Of a stretch of 64,000 nt of DNA, positions 56,235 through 64,000 are shown piece by piece. Within the stretch, counting starts at the first letter, position 1, and each line of letters begins with the position of its first letter. Both the position numbers and the translations under genes were made by a program. The stretch is from Holophagales bacterium (GTDB lineage: Bacteria > Acidobacteriota > Thermoanaerobaculia > UBA5066). The notes under the pieces are model-generated. The model saw nothing but the letters and a program-made list of their open reading frames with translations, had not been told where the DNA came from and made no database searches. The stretch lies in the NCBI GenBank assembly GCA_016719485.1, contig JADJZB010000023.1, positions 248,001-312,000 on the forward strand, given 5' to 3'.

Positions 56235-59200
56235 CTACGGCGCCAGCAGCCCTACCCCTTCCTTCGCCGCCTTCTCCCGGAACTGGGCCACGTCCTTCGC
56301 GTAGAAGGCGTCGAGCTCGGCGAGGTACTTCGCCAGGCGCGCCTCGGCCTGGCGAAGCCTCTCGAGCTGTGTCGGGCTCGGAGGCGCCCACGACGAGGCC
56401 ACGTTGCCGGCCGCCGACTGGAGCTCCTGTGCCACGCGGTTGCGCGCGGAGATCCCCGCAGCTTCCGGCGGGCTCCAGAGGAGGTTCTCCCTCTCCGTCA
56501 ACGCCTTCTTCAGGGCGTCCGCTTCCTTCGCCAGCGGCGTCTCGTTCGCCTTCCGCCGCTCGGCCGGGTCGCGCAGCGTCTCGGTCCTGCGCCGCAGTCT
56601 TTCCTCCACGACGGACACGTCGTCGCGCGTCCGGCGGATCCGGATCGCCGCCTCCGCCGCCTTCTCCTGCATCCCGCCCGCCCGCTCGATCGTCGCCCAC
56701 CGGCGCACCCAGTCGGCCGCGGTGTTCTTCGACCGCGGGTCCGGAAGGACCGTCACTTTCGCGCTTGAGGTCGTGTCCTTGAACGTCAGCGTCAGCGTGT
56801 ACTCCCCCGGAGGAACCTCCGGGCCCGACGCCTGCCACTCCGGGAGCGGACCTGCGTCGGGCGCGCGGGGAAAGCGGCGCCAGGCGTCGCGCCCGAGGTC
56901 CCACGCCACGCGGCTCAGACCCTGCCTCGCCGGGGCGTCGAAGACCCTCACGAGAGCCCCGGCCGCGTCCGTCACGCGGATCGAGACCCGCGGCCTCGAC
57001 GGGTCGGCCCCGTCCTCGCCATCGCCTCCACGACCGCCCCGTGCGCGTCGGGCCGGGACCGGCTCCATCTCGCCCGCGGCCGGAAGGCCGGGCGCGTTCA
57101 GGGAGAAGGTGATCAGCGCCCCGTACGACCTGGATGCGCCGGCGAAGTCCGCCGCGCCCGCGCCCGTCACGCCGTCCTCCGGCGCGCGCCAGTGCTGCCG
57201 TGCCGGGCCCGGGGTGAAGACGTGGAGCGGCCGGCCGAGCGTCTCGTCCGACATCTCGCGGAAGGGCGTCAGGTCGTCGAGGATCCAGATCGCGCGGCCG
57301 TGCGTCGCGATGACGAGGTCGCCCTCGGAAGGATGGATGACGAGGTCCATCACCGACGCCGTCGGGATCGCCCTCTTCAGGTGCAGCCAGCCCTTCCCTC
57401 CGTCGAGCGAGGCGTAAAGCCCCGTCTCCGTCCCGAGGAACAGGAGGTCCCTCTTCACGGGGTCCTGCACGAGGGCGAGCGCGTACCCCTTCACCACCGG
57501 CGTCACGAGGCTCTTCCACGTCTTCCCGAAGTCGTCCGTCCGGTAGACGTGCGGTGCGAAGTCGCCCCAGCGGTGATTGTCGAGGACGGCGAACGCCGTC
57601 GCCGCGACGTGCCGCGACGGTTCGATCGCCGCGACGTGGGCGTTCTTCGGTGCGCCGGGGGGGAGCGACGACTCGACGGAGGTCCAGGTCGCCCCGCCGT
57701 CCCGCGTCACGTGGATCCTCCCGTCGTCCGACCCGGTCCAGATCGTCCCCTTCGCCACCGGGCTCGGCGCGATCGTGACCAGCGTCGTGTAGTTTTCGGC
57801 CGCCGTCACGTCGAGCGTGAGACCGCCGCTCGTGTCCTGTTTCTGCCACTCCGGGTTGTTCGTCGTCAGGTCGGGGCTGACCGTCTCCCACGTCTCTCCC
57901 CGGTCTCTCGATCGGTGGACGAACTGGCTTCCGAGCCAGACCGTCGCCGGCTCGAACGGGTCGACCGCGAGCGCTGCGCTCCAGTTGAATCGCAGGTTCG
58001 TCCCGGCGGGCGCCTGCGGCTTGGCGTCGCGGACCTCGCCCGTACCCACGTCCCAGCGCATCAGGTTGCCCCCCTGGGAGAGGGAATAGCCCTGGGCCGG
58101 GTTCTGGGGGTCAGGGAGCGTCTCGAAGCCGTCCCCGCCGCCGACCCGCTTCCAGTGGTGCGCCTTCACGCCCCCCCGCTGCCAGACCGACGAAGGCCCG
58201 CGCCAGGAGTTGTTGTCCTGCAGCCCTCCGTAGACGTTGTAGGGGGTCTCGCCGTCGACGGCCACGTGGTAGTACTGCGCGATCGGAAGCGTCCCGACGA
58301 AGCGGAACGCGTCGCCCCGGTCACGGCTCTCGTAGAGCCCGCCATCGTTGCCGAGAAGCATCCGCTGCGGGTCCTTCGGGTCGATCCAGAGGGCGTGGTG
58401 GTCGACGTGGACCTGCTGGCGACCCGTCCCGCGGACGTTCTCGAACGTCCTGCCGCCGTCCGTCGAGACGCGCAGCTGCGTCGCGAGGGAGTAGACGCGA
58501 TTCGGCTGCCGCGGGTCGACACGAATGTCCGCGTAGTAGAAGGGGCGCGGGTTCACCGAGGGAGAGTCGCTGACGACCTCGAAGTGGCGTCCGCCGTTCT
58601 CGGAGCGCAGGAGAACGTTCCTCTCCGCCTCGACGACGGCGTAGACGACCTCCGGATGCCCTTCGCAGAACGCGAGCCCGATCCTCCCGAGCGTTCCCTT
58701 CGGGACCCCTTCCTTCTCTCCGAGCCTCGTCCAGCTTTCACCGCCGTCCCACGTCACGTGGAGCCCCGACCCGGGCCCGCCAGAACGGAAGATGTGCGGC
58801 GTCCGGCGGAAGTCCCACATCGCCGCGAGGAGGTGGTCGGGGTTTCCCGGGTCGAGCGCGAGGTCGGCGCAGCCCGTCTTCTCGTCGACGTGGAGGACCT
58901 TCTTCCAGCTCTTCCCGCCGTCCGTCGTCCGAAAGACGCCCCGCTCCGGCCCGTCGTTCCACGCGGGACCGACCGCACAGGCCCAGACCGTCTGAGGGTC
59001 ACGCGGGTGGAGGAGTATCCGGTGGATCCTCTCCGTCTTCGCGAGCCCGGCGTTCGTCCACGTCTTTCCGCCGTCGCGGGTCAGGTAGACGCCGTCGCCG
59101 TGCGAGACGCTGTTGCGCAGGTTCCCCTCGCCCGTGCCGACCCACACGACGTCGGGCGTCCGCGGGTCGACGGCCAGTGCCCCGATCGCGTGGACCGGCT

Positions 59201-59453
59201 GCTCGTCGAACACCGGCTCGAACGTGAGACCGCCGTTCGTCGACTTCCAGACGCCGCCAGAGGCCGCGCCCACGAAGACGATCCGCGGGTCGGGAGCGAA
59301 GGCGTCGATGGCGGCGATCCGGCCGCTCATGCCCGCCGGCCCGATGCTCCGGGCCTTCAGCCCCTCGAGCCGGGCAGCATCGACCGCCGCCACCGTGGTG
59401 GTCGCCGCGAGAAGCAGGGCGGCGAGGGACGCGTGAACGAAACGACCGGTCAT
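56235..59453 (-). CDS. Large secreted Vps10/BNR beta-propeller protein
   Basis: 1,072 residues from ATG 59453, with GGAGG four bases upstream. After a signal peptide (cleavage near VAAV), a long propeller with many Asp-box repeats: KSTNGGLTF, LTRDGGKTWT, TTDGGKSWKK, SENGGRHF, VTRDGGATWT and YASLDGGKGW. The C-terminal 300 residues add a beta sandwich and long helices with coiled-coil character (about 930-1060). It matches the sortilin-like 'glycosyl hydrolase' family of Acidobacteriota and Bacteroidota, for which a hydrolase activity is annotated but not established. Unlike the 17,788 gene product, it lacks the paired C-terminal module. Confidence 0.85.
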   Translation of the reverse strand: MTGRFVHASLAALLLAATTTVAAVDAARLEGLKARSIGPAGMSGRIAAIDAFAPDPRIVFVGAASGGVWKSTNGGLTFEPVFDEQPVHAIGALAVDPRTPDVVWVGTGEGNLRNSVSHGDGVYLTRDGGKTWTNAGLAKTERIHRILLHPRDPQTVWACAVGPAWNDGPERGVFRTTDGGKSWKKVLHVDEKTGCADLALDPGNPDHLLAAMWDFRRTPHIFRSGGPGSGLHVTWDGGESWTRLGEKEGVPKGTLGRIGLAFCEGHPEVVYAVVEAERNVLLRSENGGRHFEVVSDSPSVNPRPFYYADIRVDPRQPNRVYSLATQLRVSTDGGRTFENVRGTGRQQVHVDHHALWIDPKDPQRMLLGNDGGLYESRDRGDAFRFVGTLPIAQYYHVAVDGETPYNVYGGLQDNNSWRGPSSVWQRGGVKAHHWKRVGGGDGFETLPDPQNPAQGYSLSQGGNLMRWDVGTGEVRDAKPQAPAGTNLRFNWSAALAVDPFEPATVWLGSQFVHRSRDRGETWETVSPDLTTNNPEWQKQDTSGGLTLDVTAAENYTTLVTIAPSPVAKGTIWTGSDDGRIHVTRDGGATWTSVESSLPPGAPKNAHVAAIEPSRHVAATAFAVLDNHRWGDFAPHVYRTDDFGKTWKSLVTPVVKGYALALVQDPVKRDLLFLGTETGLYASLDGGKGWLHLKRAIPTASVMDLVIHPSEGDLVIATHGRAIWILDDLTPFREMSDETLGRPLHVFTPGPARQHWRAPEDGVTGAGAADFAGASRSYGALITFSLNAPGLPAAGEMEPVPARRARGGRGGDGEDGADPSRPRVSIRVTDAAGALVRVFDAPARQGLSRVAWDLGRDAWRRFPRAPDAGPLPEWQASGPEVPPGEYTLTLTFKDTTSSAKVTVLPDPRSKNTAADWVRRWATIERAGGMQEKAAEAAIRIRRTRDDVSVVEERLRRRTETLRDPAERRKANETPLAKEADALKKALTERENLLWSPPEAAGISARNRVAQELQSAAGNVASSWAPPSPTQLERLRQAEARLAKYLAELDAFYAKDVAQFREKAAKEGVGLLAP

Positions 59454-59459
59454 GAAGCC

Positions 59460-59482
59460 TCCACGCCGGGAACCGGCGTGGA
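59460..59482. promoter_or_regulatory. Perfect leader hairpin touching the Shine-Dalgarno of the propeller gene
   Basis: TCCACGCCGG-GAA-CCGGCGTGGA: perfect 10-bp arms with a 3-base loop. On the minus strand its 3' arm ends GTGGA, the first part of the GTGGAGG Shine-Dalgarno of the gene starting at 59453. A folded leader RNA would partly hide the ribosome site. Confidence 0.5.
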
Positions 59483-59562
59483 GACGTTAGCAGGGGTCGG
59501 GGCACCGTGTGTTCGGCCGCCACGCGAGGCGGGATCAGGGCGACCCGGTCCGGGGGGGAACC

Positions 59563-60156
59563 CTACGCCGCCGGCGCGGCCTTGACGCGGGTGACCGACT
59601 CGATGACGACCGGCGTCAGCGGTACGTTCTGCATTCCGCCCTTCGTCCCCGTCGGGACGGCCCTGATCTTGTCGACGACGTCCATTCCCTGGACGACCTT
59701 GCCGAAGACGCAATAGCCGATCCCGTCGCGGGAGCTGTCGCGGTAGTCGAGGAAGGCGTTGTCCTTCACGTTGACGAAGAACTGCGCCGTCGCGCTGTTC
59801 GGCTCGCCCGTGCGCGCCATCGCGACCGTCCCGACGATGTTCTTCAGCTTGTTGCCCGCCTCGTTGACGATCGGCGCGCGCGTCGCCTTCTTCGCCATCT
59901 CCTTGTCGAGACCGCCCCCCTGGACCATGAAACCGTCGATGACCCGGTGGAAGATCGTCCCCGTGTAGAAGCCCTCGTCGACGTAAAGGAGGAAGTTCTT
60001 CACCGTCTCCGGCGCCTTGTCGGGGTAGAGCTCGATCGTGAAGCTCCCCATCGACGTCTTCACGACGACCGACGGGTTCGTGGAGGTCTGGGCCGAGGCG
60101 GTCACCACCGCCAGGAGCGGCAGGAGGAGAAGCACGCAGGTCAGAGTCTGCTTCAT
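59563..60156 (-). CDS. Exported cyclophilin-type peptidyl-prolyl isomerase
   Basis: 197 residues from ATG 60156, with a signal peptide (cleavage near TASAQ). The cyclophilin core shows IFHRVIDGFMVQGGG (active-site Arg/Phe), NSATAQFFVN and GKVVQGMDVVDKI. It catalyses proline isomerisation, here in the periplasm. Short bacterial form of the family, no accessory domain. The upstream region lacks a clear Shine-Dalgarno sequence (CCACC before the ATG). Confidence 0.93.
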   Translation of the reverse strand: MKQTLTCVLLLLPLLAVVTASAQTSTNPSVVVKTSMGSFTIELYPDKAPETVKNFLLYVDEGFYTGTIFHRVIDGFMVQGGGLDKEMAKKATRAPIVNEAGNKLKNIVGTVAMARTGEPNSATAQFFVNVKDNAFLDYRDSSRDGIGYCVFGKVVQGMDVVDKIRAVPTGTKGGMQNVPLTPVVIESVTRVKAAPAA

Positions 60157-60185
60157 GGTGGAAAGTTCTAGCACAGGTGGCCGGT

Positions 60186-62543
60186 TCACTTCTTCAGGCT
60201 CGCGAGACCGGCCCAGCGCCGGTCGACCACGGGCTTCGGCGGCTCGGGGCGTGCCGGAGGCCTCGCCCCGCCGGTTCCGCCCGGTCCCGGCCTCCCGGGG
60301 CCGGCGGACGGCGCCCCGGCGCCCGCCCCGCGCCCCGCTTCGTTCCGCGGCGCGGGCCTCCCCGCCGGCTCGCCGAGCCGCATCGTCAGCGAGATCCGCT
60401 GCCTGGCGAGGTCGACCGCGAGGACCTTCACCTGCACCCGGTCCCCCGGGTTCACGACCTCGCGCGGGTCCTTCACGAAACGCGCCGACGACAGCTGCGA
60501 GATGTGGACGAGGCCGTCCTGGTGGACGCCGACGTCCACGAACGCCCCGAAATTCGTCACGTTCGTGACGATGCCGGGGCAGGTCATCCCCTCCTTCAGG
60601 TCCGAGACCTGGTTCACCCCCTCGAGGAACGAGAACGGGACGAAGCCCTCGCGCGGGTCGCGGCCCGGCTTCTCCAGCTCCTTGACGACATCCTCGAACG
60701 TGAAGGCGCCGAGCGACTCGCGAAGCTCCTTCGACCCTTTCACGAGCGCCACGCCGGGGCCGACGAGGTCGCTCAGCGTCTTCCCGAGCCCCGCGGCAAA
60801 AGTCTCGAGCGCCTCGTATCGCTCCGGGTGGACCCCGGTGTTGTCCAGCGGGTTCTCCCCCCCCGCGATCCGGAGGAACCCCGCCGCCTGCTCGAAGGTC
60901 TTCTTCGAGAAGCGCGGCACCTCCAGCAGCTCGGGCCGCGAGGAGAAGAGCCCGTTCGTCTCGCGCCGCGCCACGATCGCCTTCCCGAGCGCCGGTCCGA
61001 TCCCCGAGACGTGCGCGAGGAGGTGCGGCGAAGCGGTGTTGAGGTTCACGCCGACCTGGTTCACGGCCGAGTCGACGACGGTGTCGAGCCGCTTCTTCAG
61101 GGCGTGGGGAGAGACGTCGTGCTGGTACTGCCCGACGCCGATCGACTTCGGGTCGACCTTCACCAGCTCGGCGAGCGGGTCCTGCAGCCGCCGCGCGATC
61201 GAGATCGCGCCGCGGATCGTCAGGTCGAGGTCGGGGAACTCCTCGCGCGCCGTCTCGCTCGCGCTGTAGATCGACGCCCCCGACTCGTTCACGAGGACGA
61301 CCGGCACGTCGAGCCCCGCCTCGCGGAGCGCCTCGCGGACGAACGCCTCCGCCTCGCGCCCGCCCGTCCCGTTCCCCACCGCCACGCAGCGGATCGCGGC
61401 CGTCTTCACGCTCTCCACGAGCGTCCGACGCGCCCGATCGCGCGCGTCGTCCCCCTGCAGGTGGATCACCGTCGACGCGACGTACTTCCCCGAGCCGTCG
61501 ACGACGGCCAGCTTGCAGCCGGTGCGAAGCCCCGGATCGACACCGAGGACCGCCTTCGGACCGAACGGCGCCGCGAGGAGGACCTTCCGCACGTTCTCGG
61601 CGAAGACGTGGATCGCCGCCTCGTCGGCCACGTCCTTCAGCGCCTTGTGGACCTCCGCCTCGATCGAGAGCAGGACGTGCGCCTTCAGCGCGAAGCGCGC
61701 CGCCTTCTTCAGGAACGGCTGCGCCGGCGTCGCGTTCCCCGCGCCCGCCGCCCGCTCGAACTGGGCGAGCAGCCGTTCCTCGAAGCCGGGGTGCTTCGGC
61801 GCGTCGCCCAGCGAGAGCGTCAGCTCCTTCTCGAGCCAGCCGCGACGCATCGCGAGGTAGCGGTGCGACGACTCCGGCTTCATCAGCGAGGCGACGGAGT
61901 CCCGGAAGTCGAAGTACATCTCGTACTTGCTCGCCGCCTTCGGCTCCTCGCCCTTCCCCGAAGAGAGGCCGCCGCGCTCGAACGCCTCGCGGCGGACGTG
62001 CTGCCGGAGCTCCTCCGTCTCCGAGAGGCGCTCGATCACGATCTCGACGGCCCCCTGGAGCGTCGCGGGGACTTCGGCGAACCCGGCCTCGGGGTTGAGG
62101 AAGGCCGCGGCCTTCGCCTCGGGCGCCTCGGTCGTCGCGCCGCCGTGCCCGACCTCCCAGAGCCAGTCGGCCAGCGGTTGAAGCCCCGCCTCGCGGGCGA
62201 TCACGGCCTTCGTCTTCCGCTTCTTCTTGTAGGGGAGGTAGAGGTCTTCGAGGGTCGGCAGGTCGAACGTCGCGAGCAGCCGCGCCTTCAGCTCGGGGGT
62301 CAGCTTTCCCTGGGCCTCGATCTCTGAGACGACGAACGTCTGGCGCTTGACGACCTCGTCCCACGTTTCCTTCGCCTCGAGGACGGCCAGCACCGCCACC
62401 TCGTCGAGGCCCCCCGTGGCCTCTTTACGGTAGCGCGCGATGAACGGGACGGTGCCTCCCTCGGCCCCGAGGGCGAGGACGGCGGCGGCGGAGCGGGGAG
62501 GGATGCCGGGGTGCTTTTCCTGGAACCAGGTTTCGAAGTTCAC
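60186..62543 (-). CDS. tex: Tex-family S1 RNA-binding transcription accessory protein
   Basis: 785 residues from GTG 62543. Tex architecture in order: N-terminal helical domain (PFIARYRKEATGGLDE), the YqgF-like domain with VDPGLRTGCKLAVVD, helix-hairpin-helix repeats (VNLNTASPHLLAHVSGIGPALG), and a C-terminal S1 domain (GIVTNVTNFGAFVDVGVHQDGLVHIS). A Pro/Gly/Arg-rich tail adds a basic extension. Tex proteins bind nucleic acid and support transcription. The gene starts 45 bases from the large inverted repeat. Confidence 0.95.
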   Translation of the reverse strand: MNFETWFQEKHPGIPPRSAAAVLALGAEGGTVPFIARYRKEATGGLDEVAVLAVLEAKETWDEVVKRQTFVVSEIEAQGKLTPELKARLLATFDLPTLEDLYLPYKKKRKTKAVIAREAGLQPLADWLWEVGHGGATTEAPEAKAAAFLNPEAGFAEVPATLQGAVEIVIERLSETEELRQHVRREAFERGGLSSGKGEEPKAASKYEMYFDFRDSVASLMKPESSHRYLAMRRGWLEKELTLSLGDAPKHPGFEERLLAQFERAAGAGNATPAQPFLKKAARFALKAHVLLSIEAEVHKALKDVADEAAIHVFAENVRKVLLAAPFGPKAVLGVDPGLRTGCKLAVVDGSGKYVASTVIHLQGDDARDRARRTLVESVKTAAIRCVAVGNGTGGREAEAFVREALREAGLDVPVVLVNESGASIYSASETAREEFPDLDLTIRGAISIARRLQDPLAELVKVDPKSIGVGQYQHDVSPHALKKRLDTVVDSAVNQVGVNLNTASPHLLAHVSGIGPALGKAIVARRETNGLFSSRPELLEVPRFSKKTFEQAAGFLRIAGGENPLDNTGVHPERYEALETFAAGLGKTLSDLVGPGVALVKGSKELRESLGAFTFEDVVKELEKPGRDPREGFVPFSFLEGVNQVSDLKEGMTCPGIVTNVTNFGAFVDVGVHQDGLVHISQLSSARFVKDPREVVNPGDRVQVKVLAVDLARQRISLTMRLGEPAGRPAPRNEAGRGAGAGAPSAGPGRPGPGGTGGARPPARPEPPKPVVDRRWAGLASLKK

Positions 62544-62587
62544 GCCGGATGATCGCAGAGGAGCACCCGGGCCGCCGCGCGGGGGGA

Positions 62588-62646
62588 GGTGCCAGGCGTG
62601 CAATCGTGTATTGTGTTCCACAATACACGATTGCACGCCTGGCACC
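62588..62646. repeat. Perfect 28-bp inverted repeat with a 3-base loop
   Basis: The left arm starts GGTGCCAGGCGTGCAATC and the right arm ends with its exact complement (GATTGCACGCCTGGCACC). Both arms (62588-62615 and 62619-62646) match at all 28 positions around TTC. The central part (GTGTATTGTG) is much more AT-rich than the surroundings. It lies between DJ-1/PfpI and tex, both on the minus strand, where it might act as a terminator, but it has no T tract. The shape and the GGTGCC ends resemble REP-like palindromes moved by RAYT transposases. Only one copy was noticed here. Confidence 0.9.
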
Positions 62647-62678
62647 GGGCTCCGACGACCCCGGACTCCGGGCCTGGG

Positions 62679-63260
62679 TCAGGGCTCGATCTTCGTCCCG
62701 AGAACCTTCAGGAACGCCGCGAGCCAGGCCGGGTGAGCGGGCCAGGCGGGAGCGGTGACGAGGTTCCCGTCGACGTGCGCGGCGTCGACCGGGATGCTCA
62801 TGTAGGTCCCGTCCGCGCGCGTCACGTCGGGGCCGCACGCCGGGTAGGCGCTGCACTCGCGCCCGCCGAGGACGCCGGCGGCCGCGAGGAGCTGCGCGCC
62901 GTGGCAGATCGAGGCGATCGGCTTCTTGGCCGCGGAGAAGTGGCGGACGATCTCGATCACTTTCTCGTTCAGGCGGATGTACTCGGGGGCGCGCCCGCCC
63001 GGGACGAGGAGGGCGTCGTAGTCGGCGGCCTTCACGTCGTCGAACGAGGCGTTCAGGGCGAAGAGGTGCCCCGGCTTCTCGGAGTAGGTCTGGTCCCCCT
63101 CGAAGTCGTGGACGGCGGTCTTCACCTTCTCGCCCGCGCTCTTCCCCGGGCAGACGGCGTGGACGGTGTGGCCCACCATCTGGAGCGCCTGGAACGGGAC
63201 CATGACCTCGTAGTCCTCCACGAAATCGCCGACGAGAAACAGGATCTTCTTCACGCTCAT
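62679..63260 (-). CDS. DJ-1/PfpI-family protein
   Basis: 193 residues from ATG 63260, with GGAGG seven bases upstream. It has the catalytic elbow ASICHGAQLL (Cys119) and the conserved Glu18 in EDYEVMVPFQ. Such proteins act as glyoxalase-like deglycases, proteases of limited range, or stress chaperones; which applies cannot be decided from sequence. Alone on its transcript, with the inverted repeat just downstream. Confidence 0.88.
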   Translation of the reverse strand: MSVKKILFLVGDFVEDYEVMVPFQALQMVGHTVHAVCPGKSAGEKVKTAVHDFEGDQTYSEKPGHLFALNASFDDVKAADYDALLVPGGRAPEYIRLNEKVIEIVRHFSAAKKPIASICHGAQLLAAAGVLGGRECSAYPACGPDVTRADGTYMSIPVDAAHVDGNLVTAPAWPAHPAWLAAFLKVLGTKIEP

Positions 63261-63376
63261 CTGGTCCTCCCATCGGTTCGGGTGTCGGGGCGCCTCGGCG
63301 CCGCCGCGTCTCGGCCCGATCCTACCGCCGGGACGTTGCGTTCCCGCGAACCCGTGGACGGACGCGCCGACAGGCC

Positions 63377-64000
63377 CTACCGGCCGGACCGGACGATCTC
63401 GAGGATCCGCTCGCCGTAGCGCTCCATGCGCGACGGGCCGATGCCGCCGACGGCCGCAAGCTCGGCTTCGGTGCACGGCTTGCGCGTCGCGATGTCGAGG
63501 AGGGTCAGGTCGGTCATGACCCGGAAGGCGGGCAGGCGGTGCTTCTTCGCCTCCTCGAGGCGCCATCGGCGGAGCGCGTCGACGAGCGCGGGGAGGGCTC
63601 CCGGCGCCTCGGGTCCCGCCTTCGCCTTTCCCTTCGCCCGGCCTCCCCGCGTGGCGGCCGCCGCCTTCGCGGCGGGCTTCGGCAGGGCCGCCCTCTTCGG
63701 GATCGCGGCCTTTCCGTGCTTCTTTCTCGCGGCGGTGGTCGGCGGAACGGCCACGCGGGCGTCGATCGCCGCCCCGGGGCGGCTCCCGTCTCCCGTGAGG
63801 AAGACGCGCCGGAAGCGGATGATCCGCCCGTCCTTCTCGAACTCGTCGTCCTCGATCCGCGCGAGCGCCGCGCGCACGAGGCCGCCGAGGAGCTCTTCGA
63901 ACGCCCTGCGGTCTACCGCCGGGAACTGCCTCGCGACCTCCGTGTGGAGCTGCCCGGTGGTCTGGCCGTCGCGCTGGCGGAGCAGCTCGAGGGCGCGGCG
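63377..64000 (-). CDS. C-terminal end of a RecQ-like helicase (HRDC domain), cut by window edge
   Basis: 208 residues to the stop at 63377; the frame stays open to the window end. The first 60 residues look like the RecQ winged-helix region (RRALELLRQRDGQTTGQL, then FEELLGGLVRAALARIEDDEFEKDG). After a long Ala/Lys-rich linker, an HRDC domain follows (LVDALRRWRLEEAKKHRLPAFRVMTD, LAAVGGIGPSRMERYGERIL). HRDC ends are typical of RecQ helicases that unwind repair and recombination intermediates. The motor domains would lie upstream, past 64,000. Confidence 0.75.
   Translation of the reverse strand, partial: RRALELLRQRDGQTTGQLHTEVARQFPAVDRRAFEELLGGLVRAALARIEDDEFEKDGRIIRFRRVFLTGDGSRPGAAIDARVAVPPTTAARKKHGKAAIPKRAALPKPAAKAAAATRGGRAKGKAKAGPEAPGALPALVDALRRWRLEEAKKHRLPAFRVMTDLTLLDIATRKPCTEAELAAVGGIGPSRMERYGERILEIVRSGR

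Noticed and set aside
62588..62646. CRISPR repeat or coding sequence in the inverted repeat
   Set aside because: Only one palindrome, no spacers. The apparent reading frames in both directions are symmetrical copies of the same DNA.

Overview
This window is very GC-rich (about 70 %), densely packed DNA from a Gram-negative (diderm) bacterium. The diderm evidence is a TolC-type channel, an outer-membrane barrel protein, a PpiD-type chaperone, meso-diaminopimelate-type cell-wall genes and a complete mre/rod elongasome. The mix of secreted beta-propeller proteins, an ECF sigma/anti-sigma/DUF4097 unit, a FecR-domain gene directly before mreB and long multidomain secreted proteins looks most like Acidobacteriota (Thermoanaerobaculia- or Holophagae-like). 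That assignment is inference only: no rRNA or other diagnostic marker is present. No tRNA, rRNA, CRISPR array, insertion sequence or prophage was seen, and no gene-free stretch exceeds about 190 bases.

Layout. 1-4,110 (minus): a heavy-metal (Cu/Ag) efflux operon, consisting of a small Cys-rich exported protein, cusC, cusB and cusA (cut by the window edge), behind a TTGACA promoter. 4,202-8,693 (minus): an outer-membrane barrel protein, then an ECF sigma factor, a HEAT-bearing anti-sigma factor and a DUF4097 protein in an overlapping operon, and a DUF2892 protein. 8,790-9,590: PhzF family. 9,597-16,144 (minus): a tight run of LD-carboxypeptidase, a DISM-type GGDEF protein, an M28 peptidase and CopA. 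16,296-26,508 (plus): lysA, a giant secreted propeller/PKD protein, and a translationally coupled NagZ / serine hydrolase-NamZ pair for peptidoglycan sugar recovery. 26,598-36,570: TerB-like protein, NSS transporter plus a MetS-like small subunit, nitrilase, YfhO, PTS EIIA, an SSS symporter, and an alpha/beta hydrolase-ArsR-SdpI operon with a perfect palindromic operator. 36,690-44,354: EthD-like protein, PQQ-type sugar dehydrogenase, lipid kinase, ruvB, ruvA and ppiD. 44,492-52,974 (plus): fecR-like, mreB, mreC, mreD, mrdA, rodA and rng. 53,067-64,000: a sigma-54 promoter and ferredoxin gene, an ankyrin protein, a second large propeller protein, cyclophilin, Tex, DJ-1/PfpI and the end of a RecQ-like helicase.

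Themes. Copper handling appears twice (CusCBA and CopA). Cell-wall building, remodelling and recycling account for LysA, LD-carboxypeptidase, NagZ/NamZ and the whole elongasome. The most interesting unexplained item is a roughly 240-residue module. It occurs as a tandem pair at the C-terminus of two otherwise unrelated secreted proteins (17,788-22,134 and 37,084-39,732). I do not recognise it as a named family.

Caution on sequence quality: four single-base homopolymer-type indels break otherwise intact genes (cusB twice, the LD-carboxypeptidase, the NSS transporter). This pattern suggests long-read assembly errors rather than real gene decay.
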